The notes: generated from the letters alone by a model not told the origin. Counted from the first letter of the stretch, positions 45,886 through 57,083 are shown. The stretch: 64,000 bases of DNA from Mauremys mutica (GCF_020497125.1 NC_059076.1:6563951-6627950), one strand, 5' to 3'. Numbers and translations: made by a program.

Positions 45886-46315
45886 TCGCTCACACACATT
45901 ATTATTCGTATTGCTAACATAAACGACTATATCACCTAGCTAAAAGTCGTGAGTGGACTACCACCTTGTAAGGGAGTTCTCCACCTTGGAATAGCAACTC
46001 ACTGACCAAACAACGAGTTCAGCTGCTGCACACCTGGTTTTCACACTCTTGGGATAACAGGGTGATGGTTCAGCAGCAGTTAGTGGTAAGGAAACAACCG
46101 GAGCTGGTACCAAAGTCATTGAATTGAGGGGTTGTAACAGCAGGAGGTATGATCAGAATAACAAAAAGCCCTACTGGAACAGTCCTGAACTCCAGTATTC
46201 GTTGAGGCTCTGACTGGTCCATATGTTTCCATAAAATACCATTGGAACCATTGAAACCATTGAAAACCATTGAAACCATTGAAACTGGTCCCAAGCACTT
46301 TACAATTTCTTCAGG

Positions 46316-46742
46316 TATAGAATCATAGAATATCAGGGTTGGAAGGGACCTCAGGAGGTCATCTAGTCCAACCCCCTGCTCAAAGCAGGGCCAACCCCCA
46401 ACTAAATCATCTCAGCCAGGGCTTTGACAAACCTGCCCTTAAAAACCTCTAAGTAAGGAGGCTGGAGCAGATGACTTATGTGGAGAGTCTGTGGGAACTG
46501 GGATTATTTAGTCTGCAGAAGAGAAGAATGAGGGGGGATTTGATAGCTGCTTTCAACTACCTGAAAGAGGGGTTCCAAAGAGGATGGATCTAAACTATTC
46601 TCAGTGGTACCAGGGGACAGAACAAGGAGTAATTGTCTCAAGTTGCAGTGGGGGAGGTGTAGGTTGGACATTAGGAAAAACTTTTTCACTAGGAGGATGG
46701 TGAAGCACTGGAATGGGTTACCTAGGGAGGTAAAGGAATCTT
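46316..46742. mobile_element. CR1 3' end with 5' inversion (twin-priming type)
   Basis: 46316-46455 is a minus-strand CR1 3' end (GAATCATAGAATATCAGGGT, GGTCATCTAGTCCAACCCCC). It abuts 46456-46742, which is CR1 on the plus strand: GTGGGAACTGGGATTATTTA through TTAGGAAAAACTTTTTCACT to GAGGTAAAGGAATC. The end of the plus piece is exactly the sequence that precedes the inner end of the minus piece in an unrearranged CR1. So this is one element whose upstream half is inverted, as produced by priming from both nicked strands. Confidence 0.75.
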
Positions 46743-47087
46743 TTTTTTAAGGTGCCCATTTCACTTCAGAGCAAGTCCACAGTAAAAGAACAATGGCAAG
46801 TCTCATGTTGTCTATCAATTTGCATAGCTTGAGATTTGGCTACACATGAGGCAATATCAGGATGCAGTAGGTCCCAACGGGTACATAAAGATTGCTTCAA
46901 GAAAAGAGTTATAGGTGACTCCTGGATAGTAGCATGTGGTATATTCCTGTAGGCAAGTAAGAGATTGTCCAGTTTCTGCTGATGACTCACAATAGATTTG
47001 TAGGCTCTTAAGGCATGCTTCAGTGTTTGAACAAAGCATTCAGCTACTCTGTGGCAGGATGGTATGGAACTGAGCTGAATTACATTT

Positions 47088-47425
47088 CATAGAATCATAG
47101 AATCTCAGGGTTGGAAGGGACCTCAGGAGGTCATCTAGTCCAACCCCCTGCTCAAAGCAGGACCAAACCCAACTAAATCATCCCAGCCAGGGCTTTGTCA
47201 AGCCTGACCTTAAAAACCTCTAAGGAAGGAGATTCCACTACCTCCCTAGGTAACCCATTCCAGTTCTTCACCACCCTACTAGTGAAAAAGTTTTTCCTAA
47301 TGTCCAACCTAAACCTCCCCCTCTGCAACTTGAGACCATTACTCCTTGTTCTGTCATCTTCTACCACTGAGAACAGTCTAGGAACCTCCAATCTTTCAGA
47401 ACTGAGGTCTATTGTCACTCACCAA
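47088..47425 (-). mobile_element. CR1 LINE 3' end
   Basis: Minus-strand CR1 of the same subfamily as 46316-46742. The plus strand starts CATAGAATCATAGAATCTCA and GGTTGGAAGGGACCTCAGGA. The end of ORF2 is still open for 81 codons (47173-47418; [20 protein letters not shown]...[19 protein letters not shown]). Truncated at its 5' end. Confidence 0.9.
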
Positions 47426-47612
47426 CTGTTATAGCAAATCAAATTGTCTAGCCAAGCTCCAAAAATGTCCTGTGGTCTCGGTCTCTGTAGTAGAAATCAT
47501 TCTGGAAACTTTTGGCCTTCTTAAATGGGCACAGACTAAGACCAAAAACCTATAACCTTCTAAAAGCAGCAAAGAGTCTTGTGGCACCTTATAGACTAAC
47601 AGACGTTTGGGA

Positions 47613-47652
47613 GCATGAGCTTTCGTGGGTGAATACCCACTTCATCGGATGC
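47613..47652 (-). ncRNA. Hammerhead-like ribozyme in PLE 3
   Basis: Core CCGATGA (for CUGAUGA), helix II hairpin GTGGGTATTCACCCAC, GAAA box. Only the second core base departs from the canonical form. Confidence 0.6.
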
Positions 47653-47739
47653 ATGTAGTGGAAATTTCCAGGGGCAGGTATATATAAGCAAGCAAGAAGC
47701 AGGCTAGAGATAACGAGGTTAGTTCAGTCAGGGAGGATG

Positions 47740-49026
47740 AGACCCTGTTCTAGCAGTTGAGGTGTGAAAACCAAGGGAGGAGAAACTGGTTTTGTAGTTG
47801 GCAAGCCATTCACAGGCTTTGTTTAATCCTGAGCTGATGGTGTCAAATTTGCAGATGAACTGAAGCTCAGCAGTTTCTCTTTGAAGTCTGGTCCTGAAGT
47901 TTTTTTGCTGCAGGATGGCCACCTTATGATCTGCTATTGTGTGGCCAGGCAGGTTGAAGTGTTCTCCTACAAGTATCAGAGGGGTAGCCGTGTTAGTCTG
48001 GTTCTGTAGAAGCAGCAAAGAATCCTGTGGCACCTTATAGACTAACAGACGTTTTGCAGCATGAGCTTTCGTGGGTGTCAGGCTTGATGCATCCGAAGAA
48101 GTGGGTATTCTCCTACAGGTTTTTGTATATTGCCATTCCTAATATCTGATTTATGTTCATTTATCTTTTTCCGTAGAGACTGTCCAGTTTGGCCGATGTA
48201 CATAGCAGAGGGGCATTGCTGGCATATGATGGCGTATATTACATTGGTGGACGTGCAGGTGAATGAACCGGTGATGATGTGGCTGATCTGGTTAGGTCCT
48301 GTGATGGTGTCGCTGGTGTAGATATGTGGGCAGAGTTGGCATCGAGGTTTGTTCCATGGATTGGTTCCTGAGTTAGAGTTACTATTGTGCAGTGTGCAGT
48401 TACTGGTGAGAATATGCTTCAGGTTGGCAGGTTGTCTGGGGGCGAGGACTGGCCTGCCACCCAAGGCCTGTGAAAGTGAGGGATCATTGTCCAGGATGGG
48501 TTGTAGATCCCTGATGATGCGTTGCAGGGGTTTTAGCTGGGGACTGTATGTGATGGCCAGTGGAGTCCTGTTGGTTTCTTTCTTGGGTTTGTCTTGCAGT
48601 AGGAGGCTTTTGGGTACACGTCTGGCTCTGTTGATCTGTTTCCTTATTTCCTCCTGCGGGTATTGTAGTTTTGAGAATGCTTGGTGGAGATTTTGTAGGT
48701 GTTGGTCTCTGTCTGAGGGGTTAGAGCAGATACGGTTGTACCTCAGTGCTTGGCTGTAGACAATGGATCTTGTGGTGTGCCCGGGGATGGAAGCTGGAGG
48801 CATGAAGGTAGGCATAGCAGTTGGTAGGTTTTCGGTATAGGGTGGTGTTAATGTGACCATCACTTATTTGCACCGTGGTGTCTAGGAAGTGGACCTCCTG
48901 TGTAGATTGGTCCGGGCTGAGGTTGATGGTGGGGTGGAAGCTGTTGAAATCGTGATGGAATTTTTCCAGAGTCTCCTTCCCATGGGTCCAGATGATGAAG
49001 ATGTCATCAATGTAGCGTAGGTCCAC
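47740..49026 (-). pseudogene. PLE 3 reverse transcriptase and GIY-YIG endonuclease, broken
   Basis: The upstream part (49026-48721) has the RT catalytic box YIDDIFIIWTHGKETLEKFH and LSPDQSTQEVHFLDTTVQIS. At about 48780-48786 an extra C (four C's before GGG; PLE 1 has three) shifts the frame. The next part (from 48863) continues through SIVYSQALRYNRICSN, the Cys linker (NPWNKPRCQLCPHI, where the first Cys of PLE 1 is Trp) and the nuclease VIYAIICQQC / MYIGQTGQSLRKKINEH. After QKPVGE the frame is cut by the nested PLE at 48107; it resumes at 47971 with GEHFNLPGHTIADHKVAILQ and ends SHPP. This is the only copy here with the RT aspartates. Confidence 0.85.
47972..48107. mobile_element. Short PLE nested in PLE 3 (TSD TTCTCCTACA)
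   Basis: 136 bp from AGTATCAGAGGGGTAGCCG to GTGGGTA, made of a minus-strand PLE terminus (48058-48076 GCATGAGCTTTCGTGGGTG) joined to a short plus-strand piece (GATGCATCCGAAGAAGTGGG). Perfect 10-bp duplications TTCTCCTACA lie at 47962-47971 and 48108-48117. It is a PLE inserted in the coding end of another PLE; the hammerhead is split across the inversion junction. Confidence 0.85.
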
Positions 49027-49989
49027 TCACGCCCCTTCTCTACCTACGCTTTCACAGGCCACACCATCACCGGTTCATTTACCTGCACGTCCACCAATGT
49101 AATATACGCCATCATATGCCAGCAATGAGGTGCCACAAGACTATAAGTTGCTATAAAGTGCCACAAGACTCTTTGCTGCTTTTACAGATCCAGACTAACA
49201 CGGCTACCCCTCTGATACTATAACCTTCTAAAGATCCTGAGAAGTCCATGTCAATGCATGTCCAGCGAGTGTAAGGCCATGACCAAGGGTGTAGACTAGC
49301 TGGGCCAGAATCATGCTGAATTTGTTGACATGTACATCACTTCCCTCTCAATATTCTTGTCAATGCCTGGCCATCAGACATGACCCTGGGCTATGGCCTT
49401 CATCCATACAATGCCAAAATGAGCTCTGTGAAAAGCTTCCAAAACATGAGATACGCTGGCTTATCACTGAAATGATTTTGAAATGATCACTTGCACTTCA
49501 CAGAAGATGCAACTATAATTCATGGTGATGTTATGCAATTTGTGTAAACTGGGGATTCTTTTAAATTTAACACTATACCTTGTAGTGCCATCTACCTCAC
49601 AAGAGAAGGCACATTATCCTTAGTGGTTTCTATGTCTGTGCTAGTGATGAGTATCCTATCCATCAAACTGATATAGAACACTTAATCTGAAGTTGCTTGA
49701 GTTTGCGAGAGTGTGGCTGTGCCAGGCACAACAGCTGAGTGTCTCTATGGAATTGAACAGTACAGGAATGAACTGAAAGTAGCAATGCCTATTGTTGCAC
49801 ATGAGCAGCAGCTAATGACAGAATTCCATGTTTCAATCAAACAGTTGAAAGTAAGGGTCGATAATCCTTCAGCAAGGTAAAATGTCTACTGTACAAACTG
49901 GAATTTGGCAGTTTCACACCTAAGATAATGCTGAGACCCTCTACTTCCTTGTGTAAACTAAATTGATATAAGCATGATGACAAAACGCT

Positions 49990-50290
49990 AATGGCTCGGC
50001 CATTAGCATATTGTGTTGAAGCAGGCTACAGACCTTATGAAATGCTCTGTTATATGGCCTGAAGGTTAGGAACCCTTGTTCCAAAGGAACTTGTGACAAC
50101 TTCTGGTGATAGGTAGATGCAGAAATTAGTGAGATGGCAGCTCCAGTATCAAGCTCTGTTCCTGTAGGAACTTCTTCAATCAAGGGTATGATCCAGATGA
50201 CATCTCTGACTCTAGATTTTGATAACAGATGTGGTGCTATGTTTTGATCTGTGTCACTAGAGCTCTTGTCTTGTTTCCCATTATTTCCAT
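49990..50290 (-). pseudogene. Gypsy 2 aspartic protease and end of gag
   Basis: Frame with GNNGKQDKSSSDTDQNIAPH, then VPTGTELDTGAAISLISAST. DTGA is the active-site motif of retroviral-type proteases and is intact here. Then YHQKLSQVPLEQGFLTFRPY. The motif sits about 50 residues into the domain as expected. Confidence 0.8.
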
Positions 50291-50297
50291 CCTGTCA

Positions 50298-50845
50298 GTA
50301 ACACCTCCAGAGGGCTACCACCGCAAGGAGAGCGCTGACATATACTAGTTCAAACTGGATTCTCCAGAGACTAGGAGACAAAGAAAAGTAGTTTGGAATA
50401 AATGGCCTGAGATTAAACAGACTCAGGGCATTCATTCTGATCCAGCAAATGGACAGGACATTCTTCCAAGGGGGGACCCCAATCCTTCTTGGGAAAGATT
50501 GGAAGGGCTTTGCAATACTGAGGCTCCATAAGACTGATGAGCTTTTAGCACATGTAGGGACATTTATTGTTTTTTAAAATATTTTCTCTATAATGCTCTT
50601 GCTTACCAAGGGCTGTGTGATAGCTTGTGACAACTGGCAGTTACAGTTATTCATAGCCTGTGAAGAGAAAGCAAAGCACAGACTCTGGCCTGTTCAGGCA
50701 ACCTGGCTTGCTGGGGATATCACAGTATAAACAGGGAATTGTGCAGCCTGAGAGAGGTGGCTGAGGAACTGGGAGCCTAGAGTGGGAACCCTTGAGGAAC
50801 CAGGGAGGGGAACACAAATGTGGTTGCCCAGAACTGTGACACAAG
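50298..50845 (+). mobile_element. LTR-like interspersed repeat, copy 2
   Basis: Matches 12928-13727 from GTAACACCTCCAGAGG onward (TTCTGATCCAGCAAATGGACA, GCTTGCTGGGGATATCACAG) and ends AACTGTGACA. It is 5'-truncated and has lost about 90 bp in the middle; the AATAAA of copy 1 is not preserved. Confidence 0.55.
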
Positions 50846-50849
50846 TAAC

Positions 50850-53800
50850 AAGTTGCTCCATTGAATTGAACTGGTTATGCTGATTTATACCAGCTGTTCC
50901 TGTAGACAAATCCCCAGTTTCCCCAATCTGGCTCATTGCTTTGATTTGATTATTGCTACAGAGACTGGAGAAGATCCCTTCCTAATCCAGGAGGAAGCTC
51001 AGATGATGCGCTAATCTCTACTATAGTAGGAGAGCTCATGAGGGGGGGCAGAATCTGCCCCCCACCAGCATTTCAAAGGTGTGGTAGGGACCATGTCCTG
51101 ACCTCGGTCATCATTAGGGATGGGGAAGGTGACAGCAACACACCAGAAGAAGGGAGCAAGAACCCTGTGGGCTGGCCCTGTTAGCAGCAGCCCTACTTCT
51201 CGGATGGGCTCTCTGTGCATGTACCAGTTTCCACGGCAGGTGCAGGGAAAGCATGGAACTTCTAGGAAGGCGGAAGCATCCTTAACAAAGTGCTGTCCCA
51301 GGCCTGTTATAAAGACAATATACCCAGGCACAAGAACCTGCAGAGACTAGAGTCATTCTGCAGTTTTCTTTTTAGCATCACAAAATCAACCTACATTGAT
51401 CTTCTGGGCAAGGCAGTATCAAGTGCCAGCTGTGGTGACACAATACCGACAGCTCATCAGTCACCGTAACCAAAATGAGCATTTTCTGTGTCTCTCTCTC
51501 TATACAATAGAGAACAAGTTTGGAATAAAGAGTGTCAACTGGGCACTTCAAGACATCAGTGTTGAATGACGGGTAAATAGAAAAGGACTTTAAATACTTC
51601 CTAACTTAAATTCCATTGGTTTTGTCATGGGTGTCCGCACCCATGTACTCATTCGCTACACCGATACCGACTTGGACTCCTTATACATTCCGTGGGTGGC
51701 GTACCCAAGCCCACTTATCCACTGACACTTTAAAAACTCTTGCACCACAATCTGGGTCTATGCCGGTTATGTGATATAAGGTCAGGTGTTGTCATCCACT
51801 CCAGAATCTGGAAGGCCACTTGATACCTTTTGTTACCTGCCAAGTGAAGGTGAGAGCACAGGCAGAGACGGCGCTGTTTAAAGCTGTTCCTGTGTATCAG
51901 GTTAGCTGCAGCTCAGCGAACCCTGAGGATCTGAGGTGAGCTACTTTGTAGCAGAGGCAGACCAAGCAGCAGGTACAGTGCCGGGTCGCACCCCGGCTGG
52001 CAGATAGAATCTCAGTGACCAAGAGACTTTTTCCATTGGACCATATGAACCGGAACCATAAGGTAACTGAACGTTAAACCTCACCAAATGAGGGTCAATC
52101 CATCCTCATCATGGTATCCAATCGTTATACTCCACACCTGAACATAGCCATCATATGAACAACACCCTCCTATCTCAGTGTCTGTACCTTGACCCATTAA
52201 CGTTTTACCCCCAATCGGGGCTATTGCAGATTATGTATTCCTTACGCCACCCAATCTTAAACCAAACTTCGCACCCCCTTGATAATCTGTACGTTATTCC
52301 CTGGTCAACAGAAACTTCTATGTCTAAACTCTACCATACATTTTTTTTTAAACATCATCTTAATAAAATGTTGACATTTAAGTATCGGTGCGTATCATGG
52401 CACCTTCAAGATTAAATTGATCAGCTCTGCACTAGCAATAGGAGAAGCTGGGAGGTGAATTACTGACAGGAAGAGATGAGCTCTGTTGTGATAACTGGGC
52501 CTACAAATTTACCCCACTTGTGAGTTTAATTATAAGATGCGAATGAACATTCCTCAGATGTCACAATAACCTGAAACAATAAATGTTGATGGGGAAAGGT
52601 CCAAAAGGGAGACAGGCTGAATTAGTCCAAACAAAGAGGGCTCCTGATCATTCAAGGACAGGGTTAAGATCATGCCTGGGAAACAAGAACAGTGAGTCCA
52701 AAAATCAATTAGCCCAAATTGGTGGTGTACATTAGGCTACTGGTGTACAAAATAAGGCGGGGACGAGCCTTCACTCCCTTTTTGGGTCCTTAAAGAGACT
52801 TTTGGAGAAAAATTGGCTACTGGAGTGAACTTCACCCTCATGACTGCCCCCTTCGCTGTCTCCTGGGACCCAGGGCCTTCTTCATCCTAATCCTGAGAGA
52901 TGACCAGATCAGACCGGGTCAGAGAGATGGACTCAGATGACATCACAACCTTACCAGCTCTGGATGAATTCCCAACCATCCCTGGCATGTGAGACTGTCT
53001 CCACATCCCTGACCCTGCAGTAAGTGCCCTTCCTTACCTACCTTATTTCTTCTTTCCTATCGCTCTCCTTTTTCCTTCGGTCTAGTAAGGGTCTGGCTTA
53101 GCTGGTCAACTGCTATGAGTCTGCTATGAGTCTGTGACCAAAAAAGAAATGAGAAGCAGTGCACGAAAGAGCCCAATGCTGGCTAGTTTGCTAGGTCTCA
53201 GAGTGGCTATAGAACTGTAGGCTGGGCCTATGTTTTTCCAGCAGTGCGGCTGCAAGTGAGAGTCAACACCAGAGACAGAAGCTGCATTTTCTCTTTGCAG
53301 TTCTTTTCGCTCCAATTTTGTGTTTCTTGTTTTGTCATCTTAGAAAGGGGGATGGGACATTAACAACAACAACAGCAATAACAAGTGCCAGCCCTCCTCC
53401 TTAGCTGTGGCTAAGCTCTTTTCTCCTAAAAAGGACAGTTATAACCATCTTTTATACCAATTAACAGGCTGCTAATCGGGGGTGGTGTGAGAATTCCTTC
53501 TAAAAACTCTCTACAGCTGAAGGGAACATCAGGGGGAGTTAAAAATGACAGCCTGATTTAATACTTTACATTTCAGATGCTTTCACTGTTTTCCCTTTTC
53601 TGAATTTTTAACAGAGGGTTAACATGAGGTTTAATGGTGTGTTTCCCACGGTATTAAGCTGGCTGAGGACTCTGCATACCGAACCTGAACCTTGTTTAAC
53701 ATTGCTTGATGTCAGGCAGTAACTGGGTTATGTTAACGCCTTTGACTCTTTGGGCCTAGGTATTCCATCTAAGTGAATACAACAGAGCATACATGCAGGA

Positions 53801-54060
53801 TCCAGGAGACTAGTAATAAGGGCTTAGTCCTAAATCTCTTGCAGTGCCAGGAGAGAGGAAGGCGAGGGACAGAGCAATGGTAACACACAGGGAGGGGGGT
53901 GGGAAAAAAGGCAAAGCTTTGAAATATTGAAGAAGGACCTAAAAACAGTTAGAGTGGCAGCAGGACTACACAAAGGATTGAGTCAAGGGGTCTTCAGGTG
54001 TTTCTGGGTCAACTCAAGCAGGCCTGGCCTAAGCCTGAAATAATGTACAGATATGATGGC
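50850..54060. other. Anonymous DNA with two possible interspersed repeats
   Basis: About 51610-52400 ends in TCTTAATAAAATGTTGAC, a polyadenylation-type end, and may be a processed or LTR repeat. About 52482-53340 begins TGTGATAACTGGGCC and reads like an LTR-class unit, but I can find neither paired ends nor target duplications. No host gene motif is seen. Confidence 0.3.
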
Positions 54061-54062
54061 AG

Positions 54063-54260
54063 GTTCACAGATTCCAAAGCCAGAAGGGACCATTCTGGTC
54101 ATCTAGTCTGACTTCCTGTATAGCACAGGCCAGAGAACTGCCCCAAAATAATTCCTGCCACAGATCTTTTAGAAAAAAACAACCCACATCCCATCTTGAT
54201 TTTAAAATGGTCAGTGCTGGAAAGTCCACCATGACCCACCCGTGGTGTTGCAACCCTGTT
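54063..54260 (-). mobile_element. CR1 LINE 3' end
   Basis: The plus strand shows CAAAGCCAGAAGGGACCATT, CTGGTCATCTAGTCTGACTT and CCAGAGAACTGCCCCAAAAT, which is an ATTCTATG-type CR1 tail region in reverse. Confidence 0.8.
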
Positions 54261-55196
54261 GCTATTTTTAGGCACTAACTGGAGTAGAGCCAGCATGAGT
54301 TTCTGTCTACCCAGGATGGGAAGCATGCTTCCAGCTGCTGTGTGTACCTGAGAGATTAATGCAATTTCCCCTGCAAAAGTTGGGATGACCTTCTTTCAGA
54401 AAGTATAGTGCGTTCATTGCTAGCTCAAATTGTTCTCAAGATCCTGGCTGCTACAATTATGTTGCAGATGAAATGAAATGAAAAGAGAGAAATCAGAATA
54501 ACAATATTAACCTCTAGTATCTTATGACCTATGTATTATAGAAATTAATATTGTATGCCATTAGAAAGATGAGAATCCCAGCTTGTAATGACATAATATA
54601 TTTGCTCCATTCCCTGTGGCTTCGTGGGATATGTGATTACAGCTTGTCATCGTTCTTCCAAACTAGCAGTGCTTTGCTGATAGTGGCCCAATATAGAATA
54701 TAGCACAGCTTGGACCAGATTAATTTTCCCTTCCATTATTGGGCTGCACTTCTATTCCAGTTTTGCTTACTTTAAAATTTCTTAAACTTTTAATTTACCT
54801 TGATTCCACTATTATGACATGACAATCACAGGGTGTTAAAAATGCTTGATTTTTTTCAAGAGTTTATTTTAATTGTCTGACAGCTGTTATAGTCAATGTC
54901 ATAGTCACAGTGAATTCTTCAGACTGGGAAAATGTGGCTCTCACCACATAAATATGGGAATGTGCCTATGTGTTCATAAATATTTGAACACATTTATAGT
55001 GATCTAAACTATTTGAGTGATTTTACTTTGTATGAAGGCATTGGAAGTATTAGATAATATTTTTAGACATCAGCATTAAGTGTCATCTTTGTATCTGAAG
55101 CAAAAAGTTCCATTATTTCACCAGCTTTACCTTGGACACTTCAACTCTCTGTACCTATTTAGGAATTATTATTAATATAAACTGTATTTAACCATG
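54261..55196. other. Anonymous AT-rich DNA, no gene seen
   Basis: No feature that I can support. Confidence 0.5.
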
Positions 55197-55201
55197 AGCT
55201 C

Positions 55202-56009
55202 TGTCAAGGTTCCTCCCCCACTCTGAACTTTAGGGTACAGATGTGGGGACCTGCATGGACACTTCTAAGCTTAATTACTAGCTTAGATCTGGTAACACTG
55301 CCACCATCCAGAAATTTTAGTGTCTGGATCACTTTCTGTCCTCCCAAAACCTTCCCCTCCCTGGGCAGCCTTGAGAGGCTTTTTCACCAGGTTCCTGGTG
55401 AACACCGATCCAACCCCTTGGATCTTAAGACAAGGAGAATTTAACCATCCCCCCTCCCTTCTCCCACCAATTCCTGGTGAGTCCAGATCCAATCCCCTTG
55501 GATCTTAACACAAGGGAAAAAATCAATCAGGTTCTTAAAAAGAAAGCTTTTAATTAAAGAAAGAAAGGTAAAAATTATCTCTGTAAAATCAGGATGGAAA
55601 ATACTTTACAGGGTAATCAAATTTATATAGCCCAGAGGAACCCCCTCTAGCCTTAGGTTCAAAGTTACAGCAAACAGAGGTAAAATTCTCTCAGCAAAAA
55701 GGAACATATACAAGTTGAGAAAACACAAATAAGACTAGCACGCCTGGCCTGGCTATTACTTACAAGTTTGAAACATGAGAGACTGATTCAGAAAGATTTG
55801 GAGAGCCTGGATTGATGTCTGGTCCCCCTTAGTCCCAAGAGCGAACAACCCCCAAACAAAGAGCACAAACAAAAGACTTCCCTCCACCAAGATTTGAAAG
55901 TATCTTGTCGCCTTATTGGTCCTCTGGTCAGGTGTCAGCCAGGTTTACTGAGCTTCTTAACCCTTTACAGGTAAAAGAGACATTAACCCTTAACTATCTG
56001 TTTATGACA
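55202..56009 (-). mobile_element. Solo LTR of an endogenous retrovirus
   Basis: Plus-strand ends TGTCAAGGTTCC and TTATGACA give TGTCA...TGACA inverted termini over 808 bp. Candidate 5-bp duplications AGCTC (55197-55201) and AGCCC (56010-56014) match at four of five bases. On the minus strand it starts TGTCATAAACAGATAGTTAA, an U3-like AT-rich start. A near-duplicated stretch in it, GATCCAACCCCTTGGATCTT and GATCCAATCCCCTTGGATCT (about 55408 and 55487), is an internal tandem unit. No viral genes remain. Confidence 0.7.
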
Positions 56010-56014
56010 AGCCC

Positions 56015-56775
56015 TTCTTGGCAACACACATAAGCTGAACTTTTCAGCTATCTCCCAACATGGGAAAGGCTCTAAAAGAAAGAACCATGTAGCTTACAGC
56101 TTTCTTTGTGAATGAGAGCCACTGTCTGCCCTTTTCCCCCCAATAAACAAAATCAAGGTTTTTTTTATGACTGCAGAGTTTCCTGAAGTGGAGCTATTGG
56201 GCTGTAAATCTTTATTAAGCATTAGGGCTGGCAGGGGTTGAGGCTGTACCAACTATTGATGCTACCTCGGCGGCTGAGGAGAAGACAGGGGGTCAGATAT
56301 TTAAAAGAACTCAGGTCCCACAGAGAACAATGGAGAAACCTCAGCCCCGTCTTCTGCCCTCCCTCCCAGTGAGAACAATGGGAGCTGCTAGGCACTGAGC
56401 ATTATTTAAAATCTAGCTTTGGTGTTTTAGACACCTTACACATTTACTTAGTTACTGCAAGCTTTGGCTGCGGAGGCTGACTTCCCACAGCAAACTGTGT
56501 GGCTGTTTATCAGCAAGAAATGTTTGGAGTTTTTCCAGTGATAATGCTGGTGGAAGAGAGGTCATCTACGCTCATGGCCTAGATCCATTACAATTCATTG
56601 GAAATGTTTTCTCACCTTATTGTGTATAAATCATTTTGAAGCAAAATGAAGGCAAACAATGCTGAAAAGACAAAAAGATGTTGAGTTTCAAAGGGACTCT
56701 AAATGTGAATGTGTTACAGCTGAAAGGAGAGTCCTTGAAGTCTTGTTTATAGCTTCTCTCCAGTTGTCATTGATT
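56015..56775. other. Anonymous DNA with a palindromic family B copy
   Basis: 56299-56416 has GGTCAGATATTTAAAAGAAC and AATGGGAGCTGCTAGGCACT, ending ATTTAAAATCTAGC, a worn family B copy. Nothing else recognised. Confidence 0.45.
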
Positions 56776-57083
56776 CCTGGATGCCAAGGCTAGAAGGGAC
56801 CATTGTGATCATCTAGTCTGATCTCCCATACAGCACAGGCCAGAGAACTGCCAAAATAATTCCTAGAGCATGTCTCTTAGAAAAACATCCCACCTTGATT
56901 TAAAAATTAGCAGTGTTGGAGAGTCCATCACAGCCCTTGGTAAATTGTTCTACTGTGTAATTACTCTCACTGTTAAAAACTCTCACTTTATTTCCAGTTT
57001 GAATGTGTCTAGCTTCAACTTCAATCCATTGGATCATGCTAGACCTTTCTCTGCTAGATCAAAGAGTTCATTATCAAATATCC
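56776..57083 (-). mobile_element. CR1 LINE 3' end
   Basis: The plus strand shows GGCTAGAAGGGACCATTGTG, ATCATCTAGTCTGATCTCCC, then the reverse of the ORF2 end (TTCCAGTTTGAATGTGTCTA). Truncated at about 57083; a gypsy element begins just beyond. Confidence 0.8.

Larger units (their letters stand above)
40963..45890 (-). mobile_element. Near full-length CR1 LINE, TTCTTATG-tail subfamily
   Basis: Read on the minus strand: a 5' UTR of tandem monomers (45885 to about 45100), ORF1 (45097-44174), a 35-bp gap, ORF2 (44138-41167, one frameshift near 42085), a ~200-bp 3' UTR with CACCTGGCATTGGCCACTG, and a tail of three TTCTTATG-type units (40963-40985). At about 4.9 kb with both ORFs and a 5' UTR, this is a rare copy, since CR1 copies are usually truncated to a few hundred bases. 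It is probably immobile because of the ORF2 frameshift, though ORF1 is intact. Confidence 0.93.
47565..49217 (-). mobile_element. Penelope-like element 3 (TSD CTATAACCTTCTAAA)
   Basis: A minus-strand body with RT and GIY-YIG coding, plus an inverted piece at the far end (about 49060-49217, plus strand: HTITGSFTCTSTNVIYAIICQQ, then a direct jump to the PLE terminus). Flanked by perfect 15-bp duplications CTATAACCTTCTAAA (47550-47564 and 49218-49232), so it inserted into gypsy 2 as a unit. A younger PLE (47972-48107) has entered it. A hammerhead-like motif is at 47613-47652 (minus strand: CCGATGAA, hairpin GTGGGTATTCACCCAC, GAAA). Confidence 0.9.
46766..49455 (-). pseudogene. Gypsy 2 integrase, interrupted
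   Basis: Pieces in order on the minus strand: N-terminal zinc region VLEAFHRAHFGIVWMKAIAQ (about 49450-49390) followed by WPGIDKNIEREV after a stop where a Trp is expected; then CIDMDFSGSLEGYRFLVLV, the first catalytic Asp block, which is split by PLE 3 at 47565-49217; then LDNLLLAYRNIPHATIQESP with CTRWDLLHPDIASCVAKSQ (46990-46830), the C-terminal part. Stops and shifts are frequent. The catalytic glutamate block was lost or covered by the CR1 at 47088-47425. Confidence 0.75.
45891..50290 (-). mobile_element. Degraded Ty3/gypsy LTR retrotransposon 2 (with four nested insertions)
   Basis: Minus-strand order: end of gag and aspartic protease (50290-49990), integrase (about 49455-46740, interrupted), and a chromodomain-like tail region with GPVS...HMDQ (about 46290-46190). 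The RT and RNase H are not detectable; about 530 bp separate protease and integrase. Insertions are a CR1 with inversion (46316-46742), a CR1 (47088-47425), and a PLE (47565-49217) with another PLE inside (47972-48107). A small tandem array CCATTGAAA lies at 46240-46285. I found no clear LTR; the left end may have been lost at the CR1 junction. Confidence 0.7.
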
